A stretch of 44,993 nucleotides of DNA. Source: Denitratisoma sp. Its GTDB lineage: Bacteria; Pseudomonadota; Gammaproteobacteria; Burkholderiales; Rhodocyclaceae. The notes beneath the pieces were generated by a model. That model saw only the letters and a program-made list of their open reading frames with translations, was not told the origin of the DNA and ran no database searches. The stretch spans positions 490,115 to 535,107 of the forward strand of contig JAVSMO010000001.1 in the NCBI GenBank assembly GCA_032027165.1. The letters run 5' to 3'. Every line of letters starts with the position of its first letter. The first letter of the stretch is position 1. Below are positions 1 to 8,522 of the stretch, piece by piece. Both the position numbers and the translations under genes were made by a program.

Positions 1-134
1 GCCTGAAGATGAGATCTCCCGGAGGCTTGACCTCCCTGAAGGGTCGTGGAAGACCACCACGTTGATAGGCCGGGTGTGGAAGCGCAGTAATGCGTTAAGC
101 TAACCGGTACTAATTGCCCGTGCGGCTTGATCCT
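1..134 (+). rRNA. rrl: 23S ribosomal RNA, 3' end (partial)
   Basis: The first bases match the conserved 3' terminal part of bacterial 23S rRNA, including the ACGTTGATAGGCCGGGTGTG block at about 59-78 and the GCTAACCGGTACTAAT block at about 99-114. The gene begins before the window. The exact 3' end is placed near 134 by comparison with the end of the E. coli molecule and could be off by several bases. About 105 bases of spacer without any recognisable tRNA separate it from the 5S gene. Confidence 0.93.
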
Positions 135-240
135 ATAACCTTAAGCAAGGTCCAGGACAACACCGCGCACAAATACAATCCCAATCCCTGACTTCTTCCA
201 AATACGCTCCGACGTCACCGACGGCGGAGCACCCCGTCAA

Positions 241-355
241 GTCTGACGACCATAGCAAGTCGGTCCCACCCCTTCCCATCCCGAACAGGGCCGTGAAACG
301 ACTCCGCGCCGATGATATTGCGCACCACGCGTGAGAAAGTAGGTCATCGTCAGAC
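241..355 (+). rRNA. rrf: 5S ribosomal RNA
   Basis: The sequence has the typical betaproteobacterial 5S pattern, with CCCATCCCGAACAGGGCCGTGA in the middle (about 277-298) and GAAAGTAGGTCATCGTCAGAC at the 3' end. The terminal helix is visible: GTCTGAC at 241-247 pairs with GTCAGAC at 349-355. It is the last gene of the rRNA operon and is followed at once by an intrinsic terminator. Confidence 0.95.
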
Positions 356-366
356 TAATTACAGAG

Positions 367-402
367 AAAGGCCCTGGAGAGATGATCTCCAGGGCCTTTT
401 TA
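367..402 (+). terminator. Intrinsic terminator of the rRNA operon
   Basis: A perfect 11-bp stem (GGCCCTGGAGA at 370-380 and TCTCCAGGGCC at 386-396) with a 5-nt loop is followed by a run of T. It lies 12 bases after the 5S gene and should end rRNA operon transcription. The A tract before the stem gives some bidirectional character. Confidence 0.92.
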
Positions 403-454
403 TTGACTGCAAACCTTCGGGTATCATCGCGCAACCCCACCGAATAGGGCTGTT

Positions 455-1150
455 ATGGATTGGTTGGCAACAACCCGAGAAGCATTTGCCTTGCTATTCA
501 CCGGTGATGCTGAACTCTGGCAGGTCATTTTCATTTCACTTAGAGTTTCGATACTGGCAATGCTGATAGCGGCTCCGCCGGCTATTGCCTTTGGCTATTT
601 CCTGGCTACAGCTTCCTTTCCAGGCCGTCGGACGTTGATTGTCATCACCCAGGGCTTGCTTGCATCTCCAACTGTGGTTGTCGGCTTGATCCTCTATCTT
701 CTGCTGTCACGCCAGGGGGTATTCGGATCGCTCAAGCTGCTCTTCACCCAAGAAGCAATGATCATCGGACAAGTACTGATTGCTCTGCCGGTGCTGGTGG
801 CATTTACCATATCTGCCGTTCAGGGGGCTGACCCACGGGTCCGGGAAACCGCAATAAGTTTGGGAGCCTCGCGACTTCGCTCTGCGTGGACTACCTTGCT
901 GGAGGTTCGTTTTGGCGTCATGGCGGCAGTCTTCAATGCATTTGGCAGAATTGTCTCCGAAATCGGCTGCTCGCTCATGGTCGGCGGCAATATTGCCGGC
1001 GTAACCCGCAACATCCCCACAGCAATCGCACTTGAAACTAGTAAAGGGGAGTTCGCACAGGGTATTGCCCTAGGTTTTGTTCTTCTCCTGGTTGCGCTCA
1101 GCGTCAACTTTGCCCTGGCCTTTGCGCAAGGCGAAGGGGGTATGAAGTGA
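455..1150 (+). CDS. tupB: Tungstate/molybdate-type ABC transporter permease (TupB-like)
   Basis: This 231-residue integral membrane protein has about five hydrophobic segments and a permease cytoplasmic loop around residues 128-147 (ETAISLGASRLRSAWTTLLE), which is the EAA-type motif that docks the ATPase. The short single-domain form and the GGNIAGVTRNIPTAIALET stretch fit the TupB/ModB-like family for tungstate or molybdate. The next gene overlaps by 4 bp (GTGA) and encodes the partner ATPase. The substrate-binding protein that normally precedes it is not in the window; the rRNA operon lies upstream instead. A TATCAT hexamer at 422-427 could be a -10 box, but no good -35 was seen. Tungstate specificity is inferred from the family. 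Confidence 0.82.
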   Translation: MDWLATTREAFALLFTGDAELWQVIFISLRVSILAMLIAAPPAIAFGYFLATASFPGRRTLIVITQGLLASPTVVVGLILYLLLSRQGVFGSLKLLFTQEAMIIGQVLIALPVLVAFTISAVQGADPRVRETAISLGASRLRSAWTTLLEVRFGVMAAVFNAFGRIVSEIGCSLMVGGNIAGVTRNIPTAIALETSKGEFAQGIALGFVLLLVALSVNFALAFAQGEGGMK

Positions 1151-1824
1151 GCGCTCCGATTCTCGTACTTGAGGGGGTGCGCAAATCGTTTGGGGAACGG
1201 CGCATCATAAATGTAGGAAAGCTGGAGCTGGCTGCCGGCGAGAGTTATGTGCTGACAGGGGAGAACGGTTCCGGCAAGACGACCTTCCTGAGGATCATGG
1301 CGGGCTTGGAGACGGCTGAGGCTGGTTTCTGCCGGTTCGATGGCAAGCTAGTAAATCTACAGGCCTATCCGGAATCGCTGCGACGTGATGTTATATATGT
1401 TCATCAGCACCCTTATCTGTTTCGTGGCAGCATCGCTGACAACATCGCTTACGGACTGAAAGCGCGCGGCATAGCAGGGTCCGCACGTGATCAGATGGTA
1501 AAGGATGCCATTGACTGGGCTGGTGTGGCCGATCTGCTCGAGGTGCCGCCGCAAAGGCTGTCAGGCGGTGAAAAGCAACGGGTGGCTCTGGCTCGTGCGC
1601 GCGTACTTCAACCGCGTCTTTTCCTGCTCGATGAGCCCACTGCTAATCTGGATACTGAGGCGCGTCAGCAAACCATGAGATTGATACGGGATCTGTGCGC
1701 CGCAAACAGTACGGTAGTACTCGCTTGCCATGATCGTGAAATCATCGAACTCCCCCACATGCATCGTCTGCACATGGAACACGGGAGTATCGATGCGCAA
1801 GCTAGCTCTGCGCCCGGGGCCTGA
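1147..1824 (+). CDS. tupC: Tungstate/molybdate-type ABC transporter ATP-binding protein (TupC-like)
   Basis: A 225-residue single ABC ATPase domain. The Walker A motif is GENGSGKTT (about residues 38-46), the Q-loop lies near YVHQHPYLF, the signature is LSGGEKQR, Walker B is LFLLDEPT, and the H-loop His is in the ACHDRE segment. It starts with GTG, overlapping the permease stop by 4 bp, so the two are translationally coupled. Together they would energise oxyanion uptake across the inner membrane. The molybdate-type ATPases ModC and WtpC carry an extra C-terminal TOBE domain; it is absent here, which favours the Tup type. Confidence 0.82.
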   Translation: MSAPILVLEGVRKSFGERRIINVGKLELAAGESYVLTGENGSGKTTFLRIMAGLETAEAGFCRFDGKLVNLQAYPESLRRDVIYVHQHPYLFRGSIADNIAYGLKARGIAGSARDQMVKDAIDWAGVADLLEVPPQRLSGGEKQRVALARARVLQPRLFLLDEPTANLDTEARQQTMRLIRDLCAANSTVVLACHDREIIELPHMHRLHMEHGSIDAQASSAPGA

Positions 1825-1825
1825 C

Positions 1826-2428
1826 ATGAAGAAACTATTGTCGCTGGGCTTGCTTTGGCTGTGCACTTCGTCGTGGGCGGATGTGTTTGTACGTGACGAT
1901 ATCATGGCTGACCCTGCTCCAAACCAGTTGAGCGTCTGCCATGAGAATGGTTGCAATAGACTTGAATATGTCAGCTTGACGCTTGAACAATGGCAGGAAC
2001 TTCGCGGTTTATTTCATCCGCTGGCACGCAGTCCAGAGGAAGAGCGCGAAAGATTGCGCCGTGCGCTTGCCCTGATGGAGAAGTTCGTCGGCGCAGCCAC
2101 CGGCACCTCCAGGGATAAGGGGGGGACTTTCAATGGTGGTGAAGGGCAGATGGACTGCATCGATGAGTCAATCAATACCACCTTATACCTGACGATGCTA
2201 CAGAAATACGGGCTGATGCGGCAACATCGGGTGGAGGACCGGGCCACACGCGGCTGGTTTCTTGGGGGCTGGCCACATACGACTGCGGTGATCAGCGAGA
2301 CCGCTGCGCTTCGGGAGAAGAGGCGCGGCCGCCTCTGGGCAATCGACTCCTGGTTTCTGGATAATGGGGAGCCGCCATTCATTCTTCCATTGGAAACATG
2401 GAAGGCCGGGTGGGAGCCAATCCGGTAA
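1826..2428 (+). CDS. Uncharacterised exported protein with possible Cys-His-Asp triad
   Basis: I do not recognise a named family. The ATG at 1826 is chosen because it directly yields a signal peptide (about residues 1-18, ending SSWA before DVFVRD) and lies 1 bp after the tupC stop; an in-frame upstream start at 1730 would lie inside tupC. The 200-residue product has a CHENGC pair near 38-43 and strongly patterned blocks: GQMDCIDES (C111), [15 protein letters not shown] (H151) and [15 protein letters not shown] (D174). Cys, His and Asp in this order are reminiscent of transglutaminase-like or papain-like cysteine hydrolases, but this is inference only. It probably acts in the periplasm. Co-transcription with tupBC is likely from the spacing. 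Confidence 0.8.
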   Translation: MKKLLSLGLLWLCTSSWADVFVRDDIMADPAPNQLSVCHENGCNRLEYVSLTLEQWQELRGLFHPLARSPEEERERLRRALALMEKFVGAATGTSRDKGGTFNGGEGQMDCIDESINTTLYLTMLQKYGLMRQHRVEDRATRGWFLGGWPHTTAVISETAALREKRRGRLWAIDSWFLDNGEPPFILPLETWKAGWEPIR

Positions 2429-2460
2429 AATGCGGAACTTCAGCAGCCACTTTTAGACGG

Positions 2461-3432
2461 ATGAAGACCACTTTCCTGGATTTCGAGCAACCAATCGCCG
2501 AATTGGAAGCGAAGATCGAAGAACTGCGTTATGTGCAAGATGATTCGGCCGTCGACATTTCCGAGGAGATTAGCCGCCTGGAAACCAAGAGCCAATCGCT
2601 GACCAAGGATATCTACGCCAAGCTTACGCCCTGGCAGATAGCCCAAGTGGCACGACATCCTCAGCGGCCGTATACGCTCGACTATATACAGCATATTTTT
2701 ACGGATTTTGAGGAACTGCACGGTGATCGTGCCTTTGCGGACGATCACGCCATCGTCGGGGGGCTTGCGCGCTTCAACGGACTGTCGGTCATGGTGATCG
2801 GCCACCAAAAGGGACGCGATACCAAGGAAAAAATCCATCGCAATTTTGGAATGCCCCGCCCAGAGGGGTATCGCAAGGCACTACGACTGATGCGGCTAGC
2901 CGAAAAATTCGGCATTCCGGTGATCACCTTCGTCGATACGCCGGGCGCCTATCCGGGAATCGATGCGGAAGAGCGTGGCCAGTCCGAGGCCATTGGTCGC
3001 AACTTGTATGTAATGGCCGAGTTGAAAGTGCCGCTCATCTGTACGGTGATCGGCGAGGGTGGATCGGGAGGGGCGCTAGCCATTGCTGTTGGTGATGTCG
3101 TCATGATGCTGCAATACGCCACTTATTCGGTTATCTCGCCGGAAGGCTGCGCTTCCATTCTCTGGAAGAGTGCTGAGAAAGCGCCCGAGGCGGCAGAAAC
3201 GATGGGTATTACCGCCTCGCGTCTGAAAACCCTCGGCCTGGTGGATCGCGTCGTGAACGAACCTCTTGGCGGCGCCCACCGCGATCACCGAATCATGGCG
3301 CAGGCACTCAAGAAGGCACTGCAGGATGCCTTGCGTCAGGTTTCCGATCTTTCTCCCGCCGAGCTTGTCGAGCAGCGTTTTGAGCGTGTGCTCGGTTATG
3401 GCAAGTACAAGGAACAGCAGGCCGCCCGTTGA
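2461..3432 (+). CDS. accA: Acetyl-CoA carboxylase carboxyltransferase subunit alpha
   Basis: A 323-residue protein of the usual AccA length that catalyses, with AccD, transfer of the carboxyl group from biotin to acetyl-CoA to give malonyl-CoA in fatty acid synthesis. The N-terminal [20 protein letters not shown] block and the crotonase-fold segments [32 protein letters not shown] and [15 protein letters not shown] are diagnostic. The start at 2461 matches the family N-terminus; an upstream in-frame ATG at 2398 lies inside the preceding gene. The 3' end overlaps the tilS start by 35 bp, so the two genes are likely coupled. Confidence 0.97.
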   Translation: MKTTFLDFEQPIAELEAKIEELRYVQDDSAVDISEEISRLETKSQSLTKDIYAKLTPWQIAQVARHPQRPYTLDYIQHIFTDFEELHGDRAFADDHAIVGGLARFNGLSVMVIGHQKGRDTKEKIHRNFGMPRPEGYRKALRLMRLAEKFGIPVITFVDTPGAYPGIDAEERGQSEAIGRNLYVMAELKVPLICTVIGEGGSGGALAIAVGDVVMMLQYATYSVISPEGCASILWKSAEKAPEAAETMGITASRLKTLGLVDRVVNEPLGGAHRDHRIMAQALKKALQDALRQVSDLSPAELVEQRFERVLGYGKYKEQQAAR

Positions 3433-4762
3433 TCTGACCGCCCGGATATTCGACTGCCTGAGGCAGTTTGTCCGGGGGAGCGATCGGCTTGTTGTAGCAC
3501 TCTCCGGAGGGGTGGATTCCGTCTTTCTTCTGCATGTACTGCTAAGACTGTCCGGAAGGCATGGATTCCATCTGTCCGCACTGCATGTCAACCACGGTAT
3601 CAGCCCGAATTCGGATCGATGGCAGGCGTTCTGCGAGCAGTTGTGCAAGGCATGGGGAATTCGGCTTGACGTGAAAAAGGTAGCCGTGGAGCGCGACGGC
3701 GACGAGGGGCTTGAGGGGGCTGCGCGCCGAGCCCGTTACAAGGCTTTTGCAGAAATGGATGCCGAATGGCTGGTTCTGGCGCACCATCGCGACGACCAGG
3801 CCGAGACCCTTCTCTTCAATCTTCTGCGGGGAACCGGCGTCGGTGGTGCCGCTGCCATGCCGGTGGTGCGACCATTTGCCAGCCGCCATGGAACGGGTAT
3901 TCTGCGCCCGCTCCTTAATACCTCGCGCGAGGAGATCGTGGATTTTGCCCGCGCTGAGGATTTGGTGTGGGTCGAGGACGAAAGCAATGTCGATCCCCGG
4001 TATGCCCGCAACTTCCTCCGGCATCGAATTTTCCCATTGCTGAGAGAACGGTTCCCTGGCTGCGATGCCGTGATGGCAAGGGCGGCAGCGCATTTTTCCG
4101 AGTGTGAGCACCTGCTGGAAGAGCTTGCCAGAAACGATGCCGCAATGGTCATGCACGAAGGCCGGATCATTGCATCGCGTCTAGCAAGACTCGATGGAGC
4201 GCGCGCACGAAATCTGCTGCGGTACGTTCTGCGCAGCGAAGGTATCCTCCAACCGGATAGCGTACGGCTGCATGAAATTGTGCGTCAGGTGTGCAGTGCC
4301 GCTCCTGATCGCCATTTGTCCTTCGATTTGGGGGAGAGGGTGCTGTATCGATATCGGGACGAGGTCTGGTTGATTCCGCATGCCGAGACGGGATCTGACA
4401 CGATGTGGCGGGGGGAGGCCAGGTTGAAATGGGGTGCAGCGGTGCTGCACTTCAAAACCTTGGCGGGTGAGGGAATCAGCCGTGAAAAGCTTGTCAGTAA
4501 TTGTGTGAGGATTTCCCTCCGGCGGGGAGGGGAGCGCTTTCAGGCGGATGGCCGAAGACCTCGCAGGGAATTGAAGAAGCTGCTGCAGGAACATGCCGTG
4601 CCGCCGTGGGAAAGAAGCAAAATGCCATTGTTGTGGTGTGGCGACAATCTTGTCTGGGTTCCCGGCATTGGCATCGATTGCGCTTGGCAATGTGCTCCGG
4701 GAGAGCCCGGGATCATGCCGGAGCTCGAGGGCCTACCTCCGGCCGGAAAGCAATTGGGCTAG
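3398..4762 (+). CDS. tilS: tRNA(Ile)-lysidine synthetase
   Basis: A 454-residue enzyme that attaches lysine to C34 of tRNA-Ile(CAU), making lysidine so that it reads AUA. The N-type ATP pyrophosphatase P-loop SGGVDS is at residues 36-41. It is followed by LHVNHGI, the [11 protein letters not shown] metal and adenylate segment and [11 protein letters not shown], all typical of TilS. The C-terminal part (about 370-445) contains [12 protein letters not shown] and [22 protein letters not shown] of the TilS C-terminal domain. The ATG at 3398 lies inside accA and is the first ATG that leaves the whole domain intact. The 3' end overlaps the convergent response regulator gene by 30 bp. Confidence 0.95.
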   Translation: MASTRNSRPPVDLTARIFDCLRQFVRGSDRLVVALSGGVDSVFLLHVLLRLSGRHGFHLSALHVNHGISPNSDRWQAFCEQLCKAWGIRLDVKKVAVERDGDEGLEGAARRARYKAFAEMDAEWLVLAHHRDDQAETLLFNLLRGTGVGGAAAMPVVRPFASRHGTGILRPLLNTSREEIVDFARAEDLVWVEDESNVDPRYARNFLRHRIFPLLRERFPGCDAVMARAAAHFSECEHLLEELARNDAAMVMHEGRIIASRLARLDGARARNLLRYVLRSEGILQPDSVRLHEIVRQVCSAAPDRHLSFDLGERVLYRYRDEVWLIPHAETGSDTMWRGEARLKWGAAVLHFKTLAGEGISREKLVSNCVRISLRRGGERFQADGRRPRRELKKLLQEHAVPPWERSKMPLLWCGDNLVWVPGIGIDCAWQCAPGEPGIMPELEGLPPAGKQLG

Positions 4763-5332
4763 TTCCACGGCCGACTTGACCCCCATTTTCTCGAAGATGC
4801 GGGCCCGGTGCACCTCTACCGTTCGCATGGCGATGTTCAATTCGTCGGCAATCACCTTGTTGTATTTCCCGTCAAGAATGCGCACCATGACCTCCCGCTC
4901 TCGAGGCGTGAGCTGTCCTATGCGTGCATCAAGCGACGCCTGTCCCGCACGCCGCTCCTGCCGCGATGCATCGAACGCCAAGGCCTGAATCACGCGATCC
5001 ACCAGTTCGTTGTCGTTGAACGGTTTTTCGACGAAATCGAAGGCACCCTTTTTGACTGCGGCGACGGCGAGTGGAATATCGCCATGCCCACTGAGGAAGA
5101 TCACGGGCATGTGGGATCCTCGTTCGGATAGCAGGTCAAACAATTCCAGCCCGCTCATGCCTTCCATGCGCACGTCCAACACCAGGCAGCCCCGCAGGTC
5201 GTGCCGCCAGTCGGCAAGGAAAGCTTCTGCCGAATGCCAGGCACGGCTTGCCACCATGCGAGACTTGAACAACCAGGTCAGCGCATCGCGGATGGCCTCG
5301 TCGTCGTCAACGATATAGGCGGTTCCAATCAT
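4733..5332 (-). CDS. dctR: C4-dicarboxylate response regulator DctR (FixJ/NarL type)
   Basis: A 199-residue two-domain regulator. The receiver domain (about 1-120) has the acidic pocket DDDE at 9-12, phospho-acceptor D53 in VLDVRM and K103 in VEKPFN. The C-terminal LuxR-type helix-turn-helix (about 137-197) contains LTPREREVM and MRTVEVHRARIFEKMG. The sensor kinase gene lies upstream with a 4-bp overlap, and the divergent dctPQM genes encode a dicarboxylate TRAP transporter, so this is the likely activator of that system, as in Rhodobacter DctSR. It is not a sigma54-type DctD: no AAA+ domain is present. Confidence 0.88.
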   Translation of the reverse strand: MIGTAYIVDDDEAIRDALTWLFKSRMVASRAWHSAEAFLADWRHDLRGCLVLDVRMEGMSGLELFDLLSERGSHMPVIFLSGHGDIPLAVAAVKKGAFDFVEKPFNDNELVDRVIQALAFDASRQERRAGQASLDARIGQLTPREREVMVRILDGKYNKVIADELNIAMRTVEVHRARIFEKMGVKSAVELAQLLSGRR

Positions 5333-7305
5333 GCCTCCTCCCGCGGCAGGGTGAAGCGGAAAACGGTCCCCCCCTCCGGGTTGGCGTCAACCCACATGCG
5401 ACCCTTGTGGAATTCTATGATGGAGCGGCAGATGTTCAGGCCCATACCCATGCCTTCCGGCTTCGTCGAGAAGAACGGTTCAAAAAGATGCGCCGCAGCC
5501 TCTTGTGCGATCCCGCTGCCATGATCTGCAACACTGACCAGAATGCCCTTTTCGTCCAGGACCGTACTTACGATGAGCTGCTTCCGATCGGATGGCGTGG
5601 CTTGCATGGCATCCATGCCATTACGCATCAGATTGAGAAGCACCTGCTCGATCATGACGCGGTCAGCCAGGATTTCCGGCAGAGGGCTGAATAGGTCTTG
5701 AACGATCCTCACGCCACCTTTCCGGGCATCTGCTTCGATAAGCCCGGTTGCGTCCTCGATAATTTCGTTGACATTGCAGGGTGCGCGCTGCGGCTCGCTG
5801 CGACGAACGAAATCGTAGATGCGTCGGATTACGCGTCCAGCGCGTTGGGCTTGGGCAGCCAGTTTGCCGAGCGCTTCACGCAGCTCGCTTCGCGGCAGGT
5901 CGCCTGCGTCGAGGCGATTGATGCAGCCGGTCGTATAGCTGGAGATGGCAGACAACGGCTGGTTCAGTTCATGGGCGAGGGTCGACGCCATCTCGCCCAT
6001 AGTCACAAGGCGAGCAGTGAGCTGAAGCTTCTCCTGCTGCTGCCGCGCGAGCTCTTCGGCCCGCTTGCGCTCTGTTACATCCAGTACCGACCCCATCCAG
6101 CCTGTATGACGCCCTTCGGCGTCGATGAGTGGTGCTTCGTATATAAGCGCGTCGAAGCGCTCACCGTTCTTGCGCTGAAGAGGCAATTCCACGCCTTCGC
6201 TGGGTGCCAGTCCGGCCAGTACCTTCTGGTGTGCGGTGAGCGTTGCATCGTATTCCTCGGGAACCCAGTAGGGCATGGGGGGGCTGAGCCCAACAAGTTC
6301 GCTGGCGGAGAAACCTGTCATGCGGCAGAAGGCCGGGTTGACATAGATGATGCGCCCATCCAGGTCGCGGGCGCGCAGTCCGGTGAACAGGGAATCTTCC
6401 ATCGCCTTGCGGAAGGCATGCTCGCGCGACAAGGCTTGTTCCGCCTCCAGTCGTCTTTGCACGTGCCTGCGGAGGGACCAGAGGCTGCCGAGCACAGCAA
6501 TGGCCAGGCCGACAATGATGACTGCCAGAGCGTTGCGCCACAGGCCGGTTTCCGTGCGATAGGCATTGGCCACGAGCAACAGCCCATGTCCCGGCGGCTC
6601 GAAAGAGATCTGGTAGTCGAGGGTTTCCTTGCCTGCCTTGAGATTGGATTTCGAGCCGAGGACTGCCCCTTCCGCATCCGTCACGCTCAAGCGGTAGCGC
6701 TCGGCAAACCACCAGGGCACCTGCTCGGCGATCAGTTTCCGAATCGAGAAGGTGGCCATGATCGTGCCAAGGAGCTGGCTGTCACGAAAATAGGGAACGA
6801 CCAAGTCGAAAAAAAACTCCCCTTCGTCCGGGTACGGCGGGCTGAACGCGGCCTTGCCGGTCGAGTTCGACAGGATGTATGCCTGTCTTGAGGGCTCCGG
6901 TCTGAGTGCGATACCGCCGATGTCGTCCGCGACCGTGCCGGGGGCTCCCCGCAGCAGTGCGCCGCCTTCGTCCAGAATGAGCAGCTTGACCATGCCCGGG
7001 CTGTTCAGCATCAGGCTGCGGGCATGCGGGTCGAATCGGGGCCCAGCCAGTTCGCCCGCAAAGTAATCCTGGGCAAGTTGCTGCAATTGCTCCTGGTGGC
7101 GGGACAGCTGAAAGTCGAGGTTCTGTTCGACCCAGAGCATGTCGTTGATCAATGTCGCCTTCTGCTCCTCGATTTCCTGCCGATGCAGCAACCAGAGCAG
7201 GGTGCCCAGGGCGAACAGGAACAGGAAGACCGCGACACGGGGTACGGTCCAGTCCCAGGGACGAAGGTGCTGCGGACGCTGGCTGGTGGGGAGCGGCGGG
7301 CTCAT
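5329..7305 (-). CDS. dctS: C4-dicarboxylate sensor histidine kinase DctS
   Basis: A 658-residue membrane kinase. It has TM helix 1 at about 23-40, a periplasmic sensing region at about 41-258, TM helix 2 at about 259-278, and a PAS domain at about 300-410 (RDLDGRIIYVNPAFCRMTGF). The HisKA region has phospho-accepting H445 in LAHELNQPL, and the HATPase domain has N, G1 and G2 boxes (NLMRNGMDAM, DHGSGI, GMGMGLNI). The ATG at 7305 is chosen; a longer frame begins at 7410 but adds 35 residues unlike a kinase N-terminus. It overlaps dctR by 4 bp, and the pair is divergent from dctP. It presumably senses extracellular C4-dicarboxylates. Confidence 0.88.
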   Translation of the reverse strand: MSPPLPTSQRPQHLRPWDWTVPRVAVFLFLFALGTLLWLLHRQEIEEQKATLINDMLWVEQNLDFQLSRHQEQLQQLAQDYFAGELAGPRFDPHARSLMLNSPGMVKLLILDEGGALLRGAPGTVADDIGGIALRPEPSRQAYILSNSTGKAAFSPPYPDEGEFFFDLVVPYFRDSQLLGTIMATFSIRKLIAEQVPWWFAERYRLSVTDAEGAVLGSKSNLKAGKETLDYQISFEPPGHGLLLVANAYRTETGLWRNALAVIIVGLAIAVLGSLWSLRRHVQRRLEAEQALSREHAFRKAMEDSLFTGLRARDLDGRIIYVNPAFCRMTGFSASELVGLSPPMPYWVPEEYDATLTAHQKVLAGLAPSEGVELPLQRKNGERFDALIYEAPLIDAEGRHTGWMGSVLDVTERKRAEELARQQQEKLQLTARLVTMGEMASTLAHELNQPLSAISSYTTGCINRLDAGDLPRSELREALGKLAAQAQRAGRVIRRIYDFVRRSEPQRAPCNVNEIIEDATGLIEADARKGGVRIVQDLFSPLPEILADRVMIEQVLLNLMRNGMDAMQATPSDRKQLIVSTVLDEKGILVSVADHGSGIAQEAAAHLFEPFFSTKPEGMGMGLNICRSIIEFHKGRMWVDANPEGGTVFRFTLPREEA

Positions 7306-7463
7306 TGGTACGAGAATTCTCCAAAAACATGGTACACCAAGCCGTTGCTTCTGCCGGGTTGCGGATATCCACAATGGCTGCCGGTTGCGCTTCCCTTGAA
7401 AATGCGCCACGCTATCAATTCAAAACCGCCCCACGCAAAGGGCAACATTTCCTGGAGGAGACG
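7306..7463. promoter_or_regulatory. Divergent regulatory region between dctS and dctP
   Basis: This 158-bp gap must hold promoters for both the dctSR and dctPQM units. A perfect 10-bp palindrome, GAGAATTCTC (7312-7321), lies just upstream of the dctS start, and TGGTAC occurs twice around it (7306 and 7331). The dctP ribosome-binding site GGAGGAG is at 7454-7460. No convincing -35/-10 pair was seen on either strand. The palindrome is only a candidate operator. Confidence 0.35.
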
Positions 7464-8468
7464 ATGAAACTGCGTAATCTTTTGATGGGCATGACCGTCT
7501 TGGCATTTTCCGCGGCTGTTGCGGCGCAACAGCCGATTGTGATCAAGTTCAGCCACGTCGTTGCCAAGGAAACCCCGAAGGGGAAGGCGTCGGATTTCTT
7601 TGCCAAGCGTGCGGAGGAACTGACCAAGGGCAAGGTGAAGGTCGAGGTGTATGCCAACAGCACCCTCTACAAGGACAAGGAAGAGATGGAGGCGTTGCAG
7701 CTTGGCGCCGTACAGATGCTGGCACCTTCCCTGGCGAAGTTCGGTCCGCTCGGGGTGAAGGAGTTCGAGGTTTTCGATCTGCCGTTCATCTTCGACAACT
7801 ACGCCGAACTGCACAAGATTACCCAGGGCCCGGTCGGCAAGCAGCTGATGGCCAAGCTGGAGCCGAAAGGCATCAAGGGGCTCGCCTATTGGGATAACGG
7901 CTTCAAGTCGATGTCCGCCAACAAGCAACTCAAGGCGCCCGACGACTTCAAGGGCCTGAAGATGCGCATCCAGTCTTCCAAGGTGCTGGAGTCGCAGATG
8001 CGCTCGGTCGGGGCGCTGCCGCAGGTGATGGCCTTCTCGGAGGTCTACCAGGCGCTGCAGACCGGCGTGGTGGACGGCACAGAGAACCCGCATTCGAACC
8101 TCTACACGCAGAAAATGCATGAGGTGCAGAAGCACATGACCCTGACCGAGCACGGCTATCTCGGTTACGCCGTGATCACCAACAAGAAGTTCTGGGAAGG
8201 GCTGCCCGCCGATGTGCGCGGTCAGCTCGAGCAGGCGATGAAGGAGTCGACCGACTACGCCAACAAGATTGCCAAGGAGGAAAACGATCAGGCGCTGGAA
8301 AAAGTGAAGGCCTCCGGCAAGACCCAGATCTACACGCCGACGGCAGCCGAGCGCATGGCCATCAAGAAGGCCATGATGAAGACCCACAAGGAAATGGAGT
8401 CGCGCATCGGCAAAGAGATCATCGAGTCGGTTTACAAGGAAACCGGCTTCGATCCATCCAAGCTGTAA
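7464..8468 (+). CDS. dctP: TRAP transporter C4-dicarboxylate-binding protein DctP
   Basis: A 334-residue periplasmic solute receptor with a clear Sec signal peptide (cleavage likely after A21, AVAA before QQPIV). Family motifs include FSHVVAKETPKGKASDFFAKRAEELTKG-type N-lobe sequence, the RIQSSKVLESQMRSVGALPQ segment with the conserved substrate-carboxylate arginine region, and VVDGTENPHSNLYTQK. A strong GGAGGAG site lies 3 nt before the ATG. It binds succinate, malate or fumarate and delivers them to DctQM. A hairpin with a T run follows before dctQ. Confidence 0.95.
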   Translation: MKLRNLLMGMTVLAFSAAVAAQQPIVIKFSHVVAKETPKGKASDFFAKRAEELTKGKVKVEVYANSTLYKDKEEMEALQLGAVQMLAPSLAKFGPLGVKEFEVFDLPFIFDNYAELHKITQGPVGKQLMAKLEPKGIKGLAYWDNGFKSMSANKQLKAPDDFKGLKMRIQSSKVLESQMRSVGALPQVMAFSEVYQALQTGVVDGTENPHSNLYTQKMHEVQKHMTLTEHGYLGYAVITNKKFWEGLPADVRGQLEQAMKESTDYANKIAKEENDQALEKVKASGKTQIYTPTAAERMAIKKAMMKTHKEMESRIGKEIIESVYKETGFDPSKL

Positions 8469-8478
8469 CGACGACACG

Positions 8479-8508
8479 CTAGCGGCGCATCGGCGCCGCT
8501 AGTTTTTT
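8479..8508 (+). terminator. Putative intrinsic terminator/attenuator between dctP and dctQ
   Basis: A perfect 10-bp stem (CTAGCGGCGC at 8479-8488 and GCGCCGCTAG at 8493-8502) has a 4-nt loop and is followed by six T (8503-8508). It sits inside the dctPQM operon, directly before the dctQ ribosome-binding site. It could reduce readthrough so that the binding protein is made in excess over the membrane subunits, or protect the dctP mRNA 3' end. Confidence 0.8.
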
Positions 8509-8522
8509 GGAGAATGGCCGGC

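Noticed and set aside
5698..6891. 397-codon plus frame within dctS
   Set aside because: Antisense to the kinase domains, which have all expected motifs; no family resemblance.
7374..7388. TGGC and TTGC boxes as a sigma54 promoter before dctP
   Set aside because: The spacing between the GG and GC elements is one base short, and the regulator here is a LuxR-type DctR, not a sigma54 activator.
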